From the NCBI GenBank assembly GCA_949710005.1, contig OX453275.1:19382507-19446506 (forward strand): 64,000 nucleotides of DNA, written 5' to 3'. Source of the stretch: Ricordea florida (Eukaryota; Cnidaria; Anthozoa; Corallimorpharia; Ricordeidae). Shown here in pieces: positions 26,101 through 32,725 of this stretch; position 1 is the first letter of the stretch, and every line of letters starts with the position of its first letter. The notes below the pieces were generated by a model. That model was not told where the DNA came from and did not search any database. It saw nothing but the letters and a program-made list of their open reading frames with translations. The position numbers and the translations under genes are program-made.

Positions 26101-27580
26101 AATCACTGAACCTGAGGCCAATAATTGTTTTAGTATAAAACACAGGTGATTATTTCAAAAAAAGAAAAGAAAAAGCATTGTACAACATGAAAAAATACTT
26201 ATTTCATTAACAGTGTGCAAACGACTGGCAGCCATTTTGTTCGTCGAGGTGATTATCGGCTAATAATCCGAGATAGAGAACCAATCAGAGAGCATGATTT
26301 TGTGCAATCACCTGAGTATTTATACTAAAGAAAATTAAATTTAAATGCTAAATTTGTTTCTTTTCCTTAAAGTGAAATAACTGATTGTTTACAACATTTT
26401 ATAGAGAAAACACTGCTTTTGTTTCATACGCAAAGTTGTTTTTAGTTTGATTGACTGTGTACTTCCAGCCAATGTGTGGTGACCAGCATGGATAAACTAA
26501 TCAAACATGGCATCACCTCAGGAACATATCAGTTGGGCTAATTATAATTCAGCTGAAAACACATACATGTACCTAATAAATGGTTATCTCATTCCCCTGC
26601 AAACTGAAAAAACCTGAGTTTAAATAAACTTTTGGAAAGATTAACTAACTTTTTGTAACTGTTCCAAGGCCACATATTTTTGATATTCATAAGAAATTAG
26701 GAGAAGAGAAATAAGTCCAGATAATCGAAAAGTCTGGATAATTGAGGTCTGGATAATCAAGGTTCTACTCTAATCAAATGCTAATAAGAATTCAGTATTA
26801 AGTGATTCTTCCAGGACATGGTAACTATAATTCCTCTAAATCTGCTTCTATTTTGCTAGTTCAAAACACAGCACTAATATTCAATGTATTAAACACTGTT
26901 ACATATAATATTATGTGTTTCAGAAAACTACATGTAGCCTTACATCAGGAACTTAACTGATTGTGCCATTGTCATATAAGATCTTTCGGCAAGATTTCCG
27001 TACATGTCCCTACTTCATTATGCATTCTGTAACTATACTATTTCGTTCTTCGAACACAAGAAATATTTGCACGTGCATTACGCCAGACAAGACAGCTTCA
27101 TCAAGCATAATGAAGTAGGGACCTGTACGGAAATCTTACCGACTACACTTCCATATCACTCCATACAGTGCTTCATTATGCATGTTGCAGCCGTACTATT
27201 GTAATGTAAGGTTTGCACGTGCATCACCCTAAACAACTTAGCTAAGGCAAACTTTATGAAGTACGGGGTGATACGCTAACCTAGCACATACTAGAACACT
27301 ATAATAGATGCAGAATACAATAACTTTGGTATAACAGTATATCGAACGAGCATCAGCCACCTTGGAAGTCAGCTACATTTAGTAGGTATAGGAGGAGCAC
27401 ATCTACTACAGTGTAGACTGAAACAGACAATTCCAAGAAGTGGCCAAAAGCCAGGAAACAAATGTTGATTTTGGAAAATGGTAAGCAATGAACATTATTA
27501 ACTTGCCTGGCGATTTTCTCTGACAAATTTTTGCATGAGTTTAGTGAAAACACAACTAAGCCGCATTGACTGGGATCCAT
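1898..27580 (-). CDS. PRPSAP: PRPP synthetase-associated protein, 11 coding exons, intact
   Basis: This is a regulatory, non-catalytic homologue of ribose-phosphate pyrophosphokinase; in animals PRPSAP binds PRPS in the cytosol and restrains PRPP supply for purine, pyrimidine and NAD synthesis. Exons in coding order: 27580-27507, 25854-25802, 22409-22343, 20990-20905, 18120-18025, 17257-17142, 17054-16999, 7456-7290, 4483-4413, 3752-3606, 2056-1898. They total 1092 nt, 363 codons plus stop, with every intron phase matching. Family marks are [64 protein letters not shown] and [15 protein letters not shown]. The PRPP-binding loop of active synthetases (DDMxDTxGT) is replaced by [10 protein letters not shown], and the segment after DGRQSPPP is of PRPSAP type; both argue for the associated protein over an enzyme. 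The start is the first Met before the [10 protein letters not shown] strand. Introns range from 87 bp to 9.5 kb and hold most of the mobile elements in this half. All introns are GT-AG except intron 1 (GC-AG). Confidence 0.93.
2958..3597. repeat. 15-bp minisatellite, 42 units plus a partial, in the last PRPSAP intron
   Basis: The unit is CTGTTAYATGCAACC. Y alternates between T and C in blocks, giving an internal variant map; there are also a few private variants (for example one tacgca unit and one tcatat unit). Because 15 is a multiple of 3 and the unit lacks stops in several frames, it produces long false ORFs on both strands coding LLYAT-type or CYMQP-type repeats. It ends 8-18 bp from the donor of exon 10. 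Confidence 0.97.
3606..3752 (-). CDS. PRPSAP: PRPSAP exon 10
   Basis: 147 nt, phase 0 at both ends. It codes [10 protein letters not shown], the degenerate PRPP loop, then [20 protein letters not shown]. The acceptor is ctcgcag and the donor GAG then GTGGGT, which abuts the intronic minisatellite. Confidence 0.94.
4413..4483 (-). CDS. PRPSAP: PRPSAP exon 9
   Basis: 71 nt coding [17 protein letters not shown] and KIAIIV. The acceptor is tttctttcacag and the donor GTG then GTATGT. Confidence 0.93.
4662..4910 (+). mobile_element. tRNA-derived SINE
   Basis: A Pol III A box (tagctcagttgg, 4669-4680) is followed by a tRNA-like head. A good B box (ggttcgaatcc, 4844-4854) lies about 165 bp downstream, after the motif actggtatcgcaagatcacg. 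The spacing is too long for one tRNA, so this is either a composite of two heads or a SINE with an inserted segment. It lies in PRPSAP intron 8 antisense to the gene. A similar tail (acataactgcgatgatc) occurs near 5189-5206 after an A-run at 5076-5093, probably a second copy. Confidence 0.6.
6015..6135. repeat. Hairpin MITE in PRPSAP intron 8
   Basis: Inverted arms around ggccgaggtc and gaaatctc: gtcataacagagaaatctcgg with aaggcc on the left, and cagtcaaggccgaggtct then gagatttccttgtaattac on the right, with a short loop at about 6060-6075. It would fold as one hairpin of roughly 110 bp. The rest of intron 8 (4911-7289) shows no exon. Confidence 0.65.
7290..7456 (-). CDS. PRPSAP: PRPSAP exon 8
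   Basis: 167 nt coding [18 protein letters not shown] and the variable DGRQSPPP linker ending HLDLP. The acceptor is cttctacag and the donor CCAG then GTTGGT. Phase 2 in and phase 1 out fit exons 7 and 9. Confidence 0.92.
7579..7604. repeat. TA dinucleotide microsatellite
   Basis: Thirteen or so TA repeats in PRPSAP intron 7. Confidence 0.9.
7695..7993. repeat. Inverted repeat made of two PLE-like 3' ends
   Basis: Arms of about 95-120 bp mirror each other: aggcaattgtggaacacgag, ggacggacaacttcgagcg, an A-run and (TA)n lead to an AT-only centre, and the reverse complement follows. The core agttgtccgtcct also ends the plus-strand PLE at 12312-12324, so I read this as an inverted pair of PLE termini. 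Confidence 0.6.
7991..8158. repeat. Compound TA / GATATA / GATA microsatellite
   Basis: TA repeats, then GATATA, then about 18 GATA units, then TA again. Open frames read here are microsatellite artefacts (YIYI/LSIY). Confidence 0.95.
8190..9655 (-). pseudogene. Penelope-like element 3' part (Zn motif and GIY-YIG nuclease), split by a TTAA element
   Basis: On the minus strand 9600-9345 reads a Cys-rich motif (CPLNGNC), then [10 protein letters not shown] and [20 protein letters not shown], the GIY-YIG endonuclease core of PLEs. The frame reaches HIWTLK at the TTAA (9341-9344). It resumes after the other TTAA (8402-8405) with KD, then [20 protein letters not shown] and [14 protein letters not shown], and a stop near 8209. 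There are internal stops and at least one frameshift. Upstream (to about 9655) the match fades. In PLEs GIY-YIG is thought to nick the target. This copy is dead and lies within PRPSAP intron 7. Confidence 0.8.
8406..9340. mobile_element. 935-bp TTAA-flanked Kolobok/piggyBac-type element inside the PLE
   Basis: The ends read AGTGGTTCTGTGATCAAAAT (left) and, reverse-complemented, AGTGGTACTATGACGAAAAT (right), each flanked by TTAA (8402-8405 and 9341-9344). The interrupted PLE reading frame continues across the site, which proves insertion with TTAA duplication. TTAA is the target of Kolobok and piggyBac; the end sequence resembles the Kolobok-like element at 46010, so Kolobok is preferred. No transposase is seen; a minus-strand stretch at about 9060-9160 ([17 protein letters not shown]) is open but unrecognised. 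Confidence 0.8.
9690..12350 (+). mobile_element. Penelope-like element, 5'-truncated, three disabling mutations
   Basis: Starts right after a TA run (9664-9686) and ends at another (12347-12360). The reading frame 9690-11666 codes a PLE reverse transcriptase: [27 protein letters not shown] (motif A), [20 protein letters not shown] (motif B), [12 protein letters not shown] (motif C, intact YRDD). A Cys motif ([12 protein letters not shown]) and a GIY-YIG domain ([20 protein letters not shown]) follow. It is broken by a stop at 9996, a frameshift near 10750 and another near 11060. The 3' region (11667-12340) has about four degenerate 55-bp repeats (ccaaaggc...gggattttgtt) and then about three 60-bp repeats (cattgtatttttcgttt-like). 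It ends with gatgaaggtctaagaccgaa and agttgtccgtcct. Confidence 0.88.
12361..14560 (+). mobile_element. LINE with APE-type endonuclease and RT, internally deleted and 3'-truncated
   Basis: A GC-richer leader (12361-12720) precedes endonuclease-like coding: [16 protein letters not shown], then [18 protein letters not shown]. Around 13165 the frame jumps to the end of the endonuclease ([28 protein letters not shown]), so the middle of the domain is deleted. RT follows in two frames: [32 protein letters not shown], then [36 protein letters not shown] and [13 protein letters not shown]. Before the FADD box the LINE stops at about 14560 and PLE sequence begins in frame. The endonuclease type is the one often annotated as craniofacial-development-protein-2-like. 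Confidence 0.8.
14561..16330 (+). mobile_element. Penelope-like element of a different lineage, with hammerhead ribozyme
   Basis: Joined in frame to the upstream LINE. It codes [38 protein letters not shown] (motif A), [10 protein letters not shown], then GLYRDNRLV, where the catalytic YRDD has become YRDN. A roughly 9-residue deletion plus a frame change lies near 14935. A 20-bp tandem duplication (15191-15210 and 15211-15230) shifts the frame again. From 15508 to 16047 come WFNPPYSM, a Cys motif ([15 protein letters not shown]), a GIY-YIG core ([11 protein letters not shown]), and [19 protein letters not shown]. The 3' end holds the ribozyme at 16259-16298. Dead copy in PRPSAP intron 7. Confidence 0.85.
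16259..16298 (+). ncRNA. Type I hammerhead ribozyme of a PLE
   Basis: All core elements are present and pair. Stem I is CTGT (16259-16262) with ACAG (16295-16298). The CUGANGA box is CTGACGA at 16263-16269. Stem II is GCG (16270-16272) with CGC (16279-16281) around a 6-nt loop. The GAAA box is at 16282-16285. Stem III is AC (16285-16286) with GT (16292-16293) around a 5-nt loop. The cleavage base is C16294. Position 7 of the core is C instead of U, which is allowed. Short stem III is typical of the hammerheads described in PLEs. Confidence 0.85.
16397..16768. mobile_element. Foldback element with about 170-bp arms
   Basis: Left arm 16397-16566 and right arm about 16600-16768 are nearly perfect reverse complements around a loop of about 33 bp. 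The ends read TGTATATGTTGTAG. The direct repeat TATCTTCATA lies at 16387-16396 and 16769-16778, as expected for a 10-bp target duplication. It lies in PRPSAP intron 7, 230 bp from exon 7. Confidence 0.8.
16779..16940. repeat. Second foldback element abutting the first
   Basis: Arms of about 60 bp (tgtagttcaattttatcctt and ttttattttcctttg, mirrored at about 16875-16935) share the outer end TGTRTATGTTGTAG with the preceding foldback. A related hairpin lies at 53565-53700. Confidence 0.75.
16999..17054 (-). CDS. PRPSAP: PRPSAP exon 7
   Basis: 56 nt coding [18 protein letters not shown]. It follows an 87-bp intron, the shortest in the gene. The donor is ACAAG then GTACGA and opens the 9.5-kb intron 7. 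Confidence 0.92.
17142..17257 (-). CDS. PRPSAP: PRPSAP exon 6 (PRPP-synthetase signature)
   Basis: 116 nt with [18 protein letters not shown], the metal/ribose-phosphate signature region. The Glu in KEIQG, where active synthetases have Gln, matches PRPSAP. The acceptor follows a pyrimidine tract ending tttcag; the donor is AAG then GTGAGA. Confidence 0.94.
17560..17800. repeat. Dispersed repeat, copy 1
   Basis: The stretch with gggttacccccaacatt, tcgccaccatccatttatac and accacgacactac matches 28721-28925 (gggttacccccagcatt, tcgccagtacccggttatac, accacaacactac). No coding potential; a SINE or MITE is likely but unclassified. Confidence 0.6.
18025..18120 (-). CDS. PRPSAP: PRPSAP exon 5
   Basis: 96 nt coding [19 protein letters not shown] and [11 protein letters not shown]. 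The acceptor is gattctag and the donor GCAG then GTAAAC. YxPYSKQ(S/D) is a hallmark of the family. Confidence 0.93.
18130..18840. repeat. Dispersed repeat cluster in PRPSAP intron 4
   Basis: Two arms carry related C-rich motifs (ctctcgaataagcgccccc near 18173 and cctcgattaagcgcccccct near 18785). Between them, around 18400-18640, lies a segment with gaggttatgttttcaccggc, a (GTTT)n run and gaggtctgtgctctcagagt, which resembles a widespread invertebrate short repeat. No protein is seen. Confidence 0.5.
18911..19822. mobile_element. pogo/Tigger-like DNA element with transposase remnant
   Basis: The terminal inverted repeats are CCGTATTTATTCACTTATAA on the left and its near-complement (ttataagtgaataaatacgg) on the right, flanked by TA. 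On the minus strand 19315-19055 codes [19 protein letters not shown] followed by an acidic tail ([12 protein letters not shown]). This is the C-terminal end of a CENP-B/pogo-type DDE transposase. The DDE core is missing, so the element is non-autonomous. Confidence 0.75.
19825..20904. other. Rest of PRPSAP intron 4; no gene seen
   Basis: Simple A-rich runs around 20220-20330 and no recognisable coding or element ends. Confidence 0.4.
20905..20990 (-). CDS. PRPSAP: PRPSAP exon 4
   Basis: 86 nt coding [20 protein letters not shown] then TACARRII. The acceptor is tttcccag and the donor ATAG then GTATTT. This is the conserved MELLIM helix of the family. Confidence 0.93.
21419..21890. repeat. Nested inverted repeat (MITE) in PRPSAP intron 3
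   Basis: The sequence acgtcaaaatgtaataaggg occurs at about 21420 and 21682 in direct orientation and as its complement at about 21830. The arms 21419-21555 and 21721-21855 mirror each other, including gagctcaaaagccagcagcc and its complement. An outer pair (caagccacatcccacaaccc and its complement) encloses part of it. Confidence 0.7.
22343..22409 (-). CDS. PRPSAP: PRPSAP exon 3
   Basis: 67 nt coding [20 protein letters not shown] and GL. The acceptor is ttttcaccag and the donor TTAGG then GTAGGT. A nearer GT would remove the SGLG residues that are conserved in PRPP synthetases. Confidence 0.88.
22953..25777 (+). mobile_element. Degraded Gypsy LTR retrotransposon in PRPSAP intron 2
   Basis: The right LTR (25630-25777) starts TGTAGTATCCCC after the purine tract cacgggggaga and ends ACCACA. 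The left LTR (22953-23080) lacks the first 23 bp or so. After it comes TCTGGTGACGAGGATGG, a primer-site-like start. The gag-like frame runs 23206-23750, with KCYR/CYRCN zinc-knuckle start. It then joins directly to RNase H ([48 protein letters not shown]), so protease and RT are deleted. Integrase follows: an HHCC zinc motif (HQGM...CHSCQ), [34 protein letters not shown]. Several frameshifts and stops leave it inactive. Confidence 0.88.
25802..25854 (-). CDS. PRPSAP: PRPSAP exon 2
   Basis: 53 nt, 17 whole codons ([17 protein letters not shown]) between split codons. The acceptor is tttctcattag and the donor AAAG then GTGATT. It aligns with the RLGLELGK...SNQE segment of PRPP synthetases. A Gypsy LTR ends about 24 bp into the following intron. 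Confidence 0.85.
25952..26772. mobile_element. pogo-like non-autonomous element in PRPSAP intron 1, with nested MITE
   Basis: The ends gttgaatcttgattatccag and, on the right, ctggataatcaaggttctac are inverted. Extra TCTGGATAAT copies inside the right end are typical of pogo/Tigger termini. A second inverted pair (agtataaaacacaggtgatt near 26131 and aatcacctgagtatttatac near 26308) marks a nested MITE of about 200 bp. Confidence 0.6.
26990..27140. repeat. Hairpin MITE in PRPSAP intron 1
   Basis: The inverted arms aagatttccgtacatgtccc and tacttcattatgc are mirrored by gcataatgaagtagggacct and gtacggaaatctt. A diverged relative may follow to about 27280. Confidence 0.65.
27507..27580 (-). CDS. 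PRPSAP: PRPSAP exon 1 (start codon)
   Basis: Codes the first 24 residues plus two bases of an Arg codon: the start Met, then [19 protein letters not shown]. The donor reads CAG then GCAAGT, a strong GC-type donor. A GT four bases further on gives the wrong phase for exon 2. Confidence 0.85.
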
Positions 27581-27772
27581 GCTCAACAGCACGCACACAC
27601 TTCGCTTAATGCCTTCTAATCTTTGGATGAGGCGGTACAAATTGACACTATAAATCCAAATACTGTAACCACATATGCTCAAAGGAAAAAAAACTTCGTC
27701 TTTTTTGCCGCCGCTGAAGTACCCAGGCCTCCATGGCTCGTAAAGAAGGCGCGGATACTTAGAAATCGCAAA
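27581..27772. promoter_or_regulatory. Shared intergenic region between divergent PRPSAP and METTL18
   Basis: Only 192 bp separate the two start codons, which point away from each other. No third gene is visible, so a bidirectional promoter is the simplest reading. I see no convincing TATA box. METTL18-frame codons are open upstream to 27623 but lack similarity. Confidence 0.6.
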
Positions 27773-28690
27773 ATGGCGGAATTCAAGTTCAATTTTGATG
27801 CAGAAAATTCCGAGGAAGATGGAGACGTTTCTTCCTATCTTAAGCCATTCTCTCAAATTCCAGAAATTAACCAGGCAAGGGAGATATTTATACCATCTAG
27901 GGCCTTAATATTTCCGACTTTGCAAATAGATGAAACAGTTACATGTGATGGAAACGTTCGTATCAAGCATTTGAAGGCTTCGTTCGTCGAAAATAACCTC
28001 AAAAATCTCGATGAAGGCTGGAGCTGTGATGTTCTTAGATCCGCTGAAAATAACTCAGACTTGGTTCCCTCTGTTTATGAAGGAGGGCTGAAAATATGGG
28101 AATGTTGTTTAGATTTGCTGGAGTATCTGTATGAAAATGATATAAGCTTCCAGGGAAAGAGAGTTTTGGAAATAGGTTGTGGCGCAGGTTTACCTGGGAT
28201 ATTCGCACTACTTAGAGGAGCTAAAGTTGATTTCCAAGATTACAATAATGATGTTATAGAACATCTCACAATTCCTAATGTGTTTTTAAATGTGGTAAAA
28301 TCCAACGAACAGGAGGGAGTCGTCAATCTTTCGCCAGTCGAACACGAGACTTCGAGATGCCGCTTCTTTTCGGGTGATTGGGGCAGTCTTGTGGATTTTA
28401 TTAACTCGCAGAAAGTTGAAGAATTGATGTACGACGTGATTCTTACTTCAGAAACGATCTACTGCGCAAAATCCCACAAGAAACTATATCGACTCATCAA
28501 GGAACACGTGAGAAAACCCAACGGCGTGGCTTATGTCGCTGCCAAAACTTATTACTTTGGTGTCGGAGGCGGAACGAGATGTTTTGAGAGTTTGGTAAGA
28601 ATGGATGGTGTCTTTGATATTTCAGTTTGTCAATGTTACAGAGATTGTGTACAACGTGAAATATTGCGTATGAGCTACACAAAAAAGTAA
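27773..28690 (+). CDS. METTL18: Histidine protein methyltransferase 1 homologue (METTL18-like), intact
   Basis: A SAM-dependent methyltransferase; human METTL18 methylates a histidine of ribosomal protein RPL3. The single 305-codon exon matches the single coding exon and roughly 370-aa size of the vertebrate gene, with a shorter N-terminal linker. Landmarks in order: MAEFKFNFDAENSEEDG, VYEGGLKIWECCLDLLEYL (about residue 105), VLEIGCGAGLPGIFALLRGA (SAM motif I, about 135), VDFQDYNNDVIEHLTIPNV, CRFFSGDWGSLVDF, YDVILTSETIY and YYFGVGGGTR. The Met at 27773 is chosen because MAEFKFNF resembles the family N-terminus; the frame is open 50 codons further up without similarity. No frameshift or stop. 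Confidence 0.93.
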   Translation: MAEFKFNFDAENSEEDGDVSSYLKPFSQIPEINQAREIFIPSRALIFPTLQIDETVTCDGNVRIKHLKASFVENNLKNLDEGWSCDVLRSAENNSDLVPSVYEGGLKIWECCLDLLEYLYENDISFQGKRVLEIGCGAGLPGIFALLRGAKVDFQDYNNDVIEHLTIPNVFLNVVKSNEQEGVVNLSPVEHETSRCRFFSGDWGSLVDFINSQKVEELMYDVILTSETIYCAKSHKKLYRLIKEHVRKPNGVAYVAAKTYYFGVGGGTRCFESLVRMDGVFDISVCQCYRDCVQREILRMSYTKK

Positions 28691-28720
28691 CTTTCAGTAG
28701 CATGAAGGACCTGGGAATAA

Positions 28721-28925
28721 TTGTTACACCCCCTGGATGAGATGCTTGTCCAGCTATGGGTTACCCCCAGCATTATATCGCCAGTACCCGGTTATACACC
28801 AGGGCAGCAAGAGACATTATTTCATCACCAGTGCTGGAACTCTGGACTGCCTACCCAGAAGTTTGACACTCAGACCACAACACTACCATGTCAACTACCA
28901 AGTAGCGTTGTTGTTTTCTACTAAG
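28721..28925. repeat. Dispersed repeat, copy 2
   Basis: Matches 17560-17800 over several blocks (gggttacccccagcatt, cgccagtacccggttatac, accacaacactac). It lies just after the METTL18 stop and may contribute to its 3' UTR. Confidence 0.6.
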
Positions 28926-29552
28926 AGCACAGAGTCTCATTGACAAATAATAATGATGCAGAGATGTTATTAGTAAATAATATTATTGTATGTTTTATTA
29001 AATGTATTATTTAATTTTACCTCGCTATTTTCCAAGGTTGCAAAAAGTAGATGGCATGTTTCGTAGTGGTTCTTTGGAGGTTTTGTTTGCAAACAAGTAC
29101 ATGTCAAATGTGGGCTACTGGTAATCAAAAGACTCGCTCCCAAAAGACTCCACTCCTGTACTGGGTTGTATATAAGAGCCGGCAGCCGGCGAAGTTCGCC
29201 GGCTACTTTCATTGCTTGAAGAGTCAAGATATGTCGAGGAGATGATGTTTATCAGATCTAAACTACTTAGGCTCAATAAAAATAAAAATTTGTAGTGCCT
29301 ATCTTTTCTGAAAACATATAAAATGCCCCCGGACCCCCCTAGAGACGATGGGCTAAAGCCCATCGTATTGGTCCTTCGGACCCACAACCGTCTACATTTC
29401 AAAAAACGCCGGCTTCTTAAAACCTTAAAGAAAACTCTGCTGTAAGCAACCATTTTATGTTTCGAGCAGTAGGTATCCCTTCATCAGAATGAATGTTATA
29501 CAAAGTCTAACTCCAATAATCAAAGCTGCAAATAAAAGTCAGTCATTGGTCA
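28926..29552. other. Spacer with two stem-loops; no gene seen
   Basis: AT-rich spacer holding two adjacent perfect stem-loops: gatgggctaaagcccatc (about 29349) and ggtccttcggacc (about 29370). It also holds a minus-strand motif near 29475 (ctgatgaag...cgaaac) that only partly resembles a hammerhead. Confidence 0.5.
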
Positions 29553-32500
29553 TTACTTACTTACTTAATCCTCTTCATTCCTAGTGGAACATAGGTCCTC
29601 AACTAGAGCACGCCACCTGACCTTATTCTGTGCAGTGACCTTTGCCTCATTCCACGTAAGATGTTTTCTCTCCAACTCTGCCAATCTCGTTCGTCGCCAG
29701 GTGTGCTGGGGTCTCCCTCTCTTTCGCTTCCCCTGTGGGTTCCACCCCAGTGCCCTCTTGACTACATGTCCATCTGGTCTCCTCAAGGTGTGGCTGATCC
29801 AGCCCCAAGCTCTTTGCCTTATCTCTTGCTCTATCGGTCGCTGCCCTGTCTGTCTCCAAAGCTCCTTGTTGCTGATTTTCCTAGGCCACCAAATCCGCAA
29901 GATGTTCCTCAGGCTCTTATTGATGAACACTTGCAACTTCTGCTCCAATTCCTTAGTCAACCGCCAAGTCTCGGAACCATACAAGAGCACCGCCTTCACA
30001 TTGGACTCAAAAGACTCTCAGCTTGGTCTTCGTTGTTAGTGCTGTGGATCGCCATATAGGTCTCAGCATCGCAAATGCCTGTCTTGCCTTTCCAATTCGT
30101 GCCTTAATGTCCTCGTCAGTGCCTCCCGTCTTGCTTACAATGCTTCCAAGCTATGTGAACTCATGCACTTCCTCAATCCACGCCCCTGCAACTGACACAC
30201 CATTGCCAAGCTTGGTACCAATACGCATCAACTTTGTCTTGGTGGCATTGATTTTCAGGCCTACCTTTGCAACTTGTACCTCCAAGGCCCATGTCTTATC
30301 CCTTATATCCTGTATTCTGTGCGAAAGTAGGGCCAGATCATCGGCAAAGTCAAGGTCTTCTAAGGATGTCGTAAAGGTCCACTGAATACCTCTCTTCCCG
30401 TCGAAGGCTGTCCTCGTCACCCAATCCAGGGCGACCAGAAACAGCAAGGGAGATAGCAGGCAGCCTTGTCTTACCCCAGTCCTCATATTCAATGGTTGGG
30501 TCCTCTGTCCATTGTGTAACACCTGTGCAGAAAAACCTTCATAGAGAGCTCGTATGATGGTGACCACCTTGTCAGGTATCCCGTAATGCTGCAACAACCT
30601 CCACAAAACCTCTCTGCTGATACTATCGAAGGCCTTATCGAAATCTATAAAGTTGACATACAAGGAGGACTGCCACTCGATGCTCTGCTCCACAATAATC
30701 CGCAGTGTTGCTATTTGATCCGTACAGCTCCGGCCAGCTCGGAAGCCCGCCTGTTCCTCTCTCAATTTTTCAGATCCAGCGCGATCTTGATGCGCTCCAG
30801 GATCACTCTGCAAAACACCTTACTTGCCATGTTCAGCAACATGATACCACGCCAGTTTTTACAGTAGCTCAGATCACCTTTCTTGGGCAGCTTGATTATC
30901 ATACCCTTCTTCCACTCCTCCGGTATCTTCTCATCACTCCATATCCTGTTGCAGAGGTCCAAAAGAACCTCCTCTGATATGTCCCCTCCTGCCTTAATTG
31001 CCTCTGGTGGTATATTGTCACATCCTGCAGCCTTCCCGTTTTTTAACTTTTTTATAGCATTCTCGATTTCAATACGTGTGATGCGACTTGTCCTGATGTT
31101 CAGCTCGTCATTTGGCTCCACCTCTGGTGGGTTGAGCGGCTCTTCGTGGTTAAGAACTGTTTGAAAGTGTTCCCTCCACCGGTGCATCTCCTCCTCAGCT
31201 GACCTGAGCAACAAACCTGCCTCGTTTCTCACTGGCTTACATGTATTCTGGTACCTCCCACTTAACTTTCTGGTGATCTCGTACAAAGTTCTTACATCCC
31301 CTCTCTTTCCAGCCTCCTCAGCTCTCTCAGCTTCTGATTCCACATACACCCTCCTGTCTCTCCTGCACTTCCTCTTCACCTCCCTATTCAGCTCTTGGTA
31401 CCTTTTGTTTGCATCTCTCTTCTGCTTTCTCGTTCTGGCCATGTTCGTGGCGTTTTTTGCCACCTTTCGCTGCTCGATTATCTCCCAAGTCTCCTTGCTG
31501 ATCCACTCCTTTCTTTTTGCCGTTGCCCTACCCAACACCTGCTCGCAGGTCTCCACATAACCTCGTTCGATCAGCCTCCATTCATCATCCACTGGCAGCT
31601 CCTCCCCTTCTGTCAACTACTGCAGACCCTCAAATCTGTTGTGCAGCGCTAACTTGAATGCGTTCCGAACCTCCACGTCCTTCAGCTTACCAACCTCAAA
31701 ACGCACTCGGCTACTTTCCCCTTTCCTCACTTTTGCAATCTTTAACCTGACTTTTGCCATCAGCAGATGGTGATCCGACCCAATATCTGCCCCATGCAAC
31801 ACGCGAACGTCCTGCAGTGAGCTCTTCCATTTTCTGCTAAATGCCAGGTGGTCGATCTGGTTCACAATTACACCGTCAATTACACCTCCATGTCCGCTTG
31901 TGACACTCCTTATGGGGGAACAGCGTTCCACCGATTAGCAGCTCATTTACCTGACAGAAGTCCGCCCACCTCTCACCATTTTCATTCATCTCAGCTCTTG
32001 CCCCATGTTTACCCATCACCTCCTCTCTGCCTGTATTATCCATCCTCACCTTAGCATACATATCACTCATGACGATCTTCACATCTCTGCATGGCACCAG
32101 ATCCAAAACCACCTGTAGTTGGTCGTAGAAATCATCCTTCGCCTCCTCCGTTGCCTCATTTGTTGGGGCATAGCTTTGCAAGATGGTGACCTGTTGCCAC
32201 CTCGAGTTGAACCTGGCTCTGATTATCCTCTCAGACACCGGTTCCCATTCTAGCAGGCATTGTGCAGCTTCTTTAGACAGAATGAAGCCAACTCCTCTCA
32301 CATGATTTTCACCTTCACCCATTCCTGAGTATAGCACAGTTTCTCCTGTAGCTATCCTCAACCTCCCACAAGAGTTTCAGCTCATGTCACTTACTCCCTG
32401 AATACTAATAACATTTCTCTGCATCTCTTTGAACACCTGAGCACATTTACCAGCCTCAAACAATGTCCTTACATTCCATTGCCCGATTTTCACACACGCA

Positions 32501-32725
32501 TTTGGCGATAGCAGTTTCATCGGCGGTTTATGCGTCATTCTCTGCTTTGCACGTTGCTCCAACCGGGTGTTAGCATCTTGTACCCCTGCTTTCCGATAGG
32601 GTGCAGTGGTAATTCTAATTTCGGTTCCTGTAATAAGTTACTTTTTCCGGGAGCGCGTTATGGGCCCGCCGCCCAACCCCCACCCTGGAGGACCAGGGGC
32701 TGATTTTCGTCTGGCCTCCACCCTT
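29553..32725 (-). mobile_element. RTE-like LINE (endonuclease and RT), 5' part displaced by an insertion
   Basis: Read from high to low coordinates: VKIGQWNVRTLFEAGKCAQV and GVGFILSKEAAQCLLEWEPV, QSYAPTNEA and NENGERWADFCQVNELLIGG (APE endonuclease). Then a linker rich in KRKRDxNKRYQELN, and RT: GKAAGCDNIPPEAIKAG, LPKKGDLSYCKNWRGIMLLN, EEQAGFRAGRSCTDQIATLR, NFIDFDKAFDSISREVLWRL, GVRQGCLLSPLLF and DLDFADDLALLS (FADD intact). The C-terminal domain has VLLYGSETWRL and GRPQHTWRRT and stops at 29565. An (AAGT)n tail closes it. Three or more frameshifts separate the blocks. Its 5' leader resumes at 44533 beyond the inserted element. Confidence 0.9.

Noticed and set aside
29465..29500. Minus-strand hammerhead-like ctgatgaag...cgaaac
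   Set aside because: Stem II does not pair cleanly and no cleavage triplet follows.
29584..31652. Plus-strand ORFs of 85-151 codons
   Set aside because: Antisense shadows of the minus-strand LINE.
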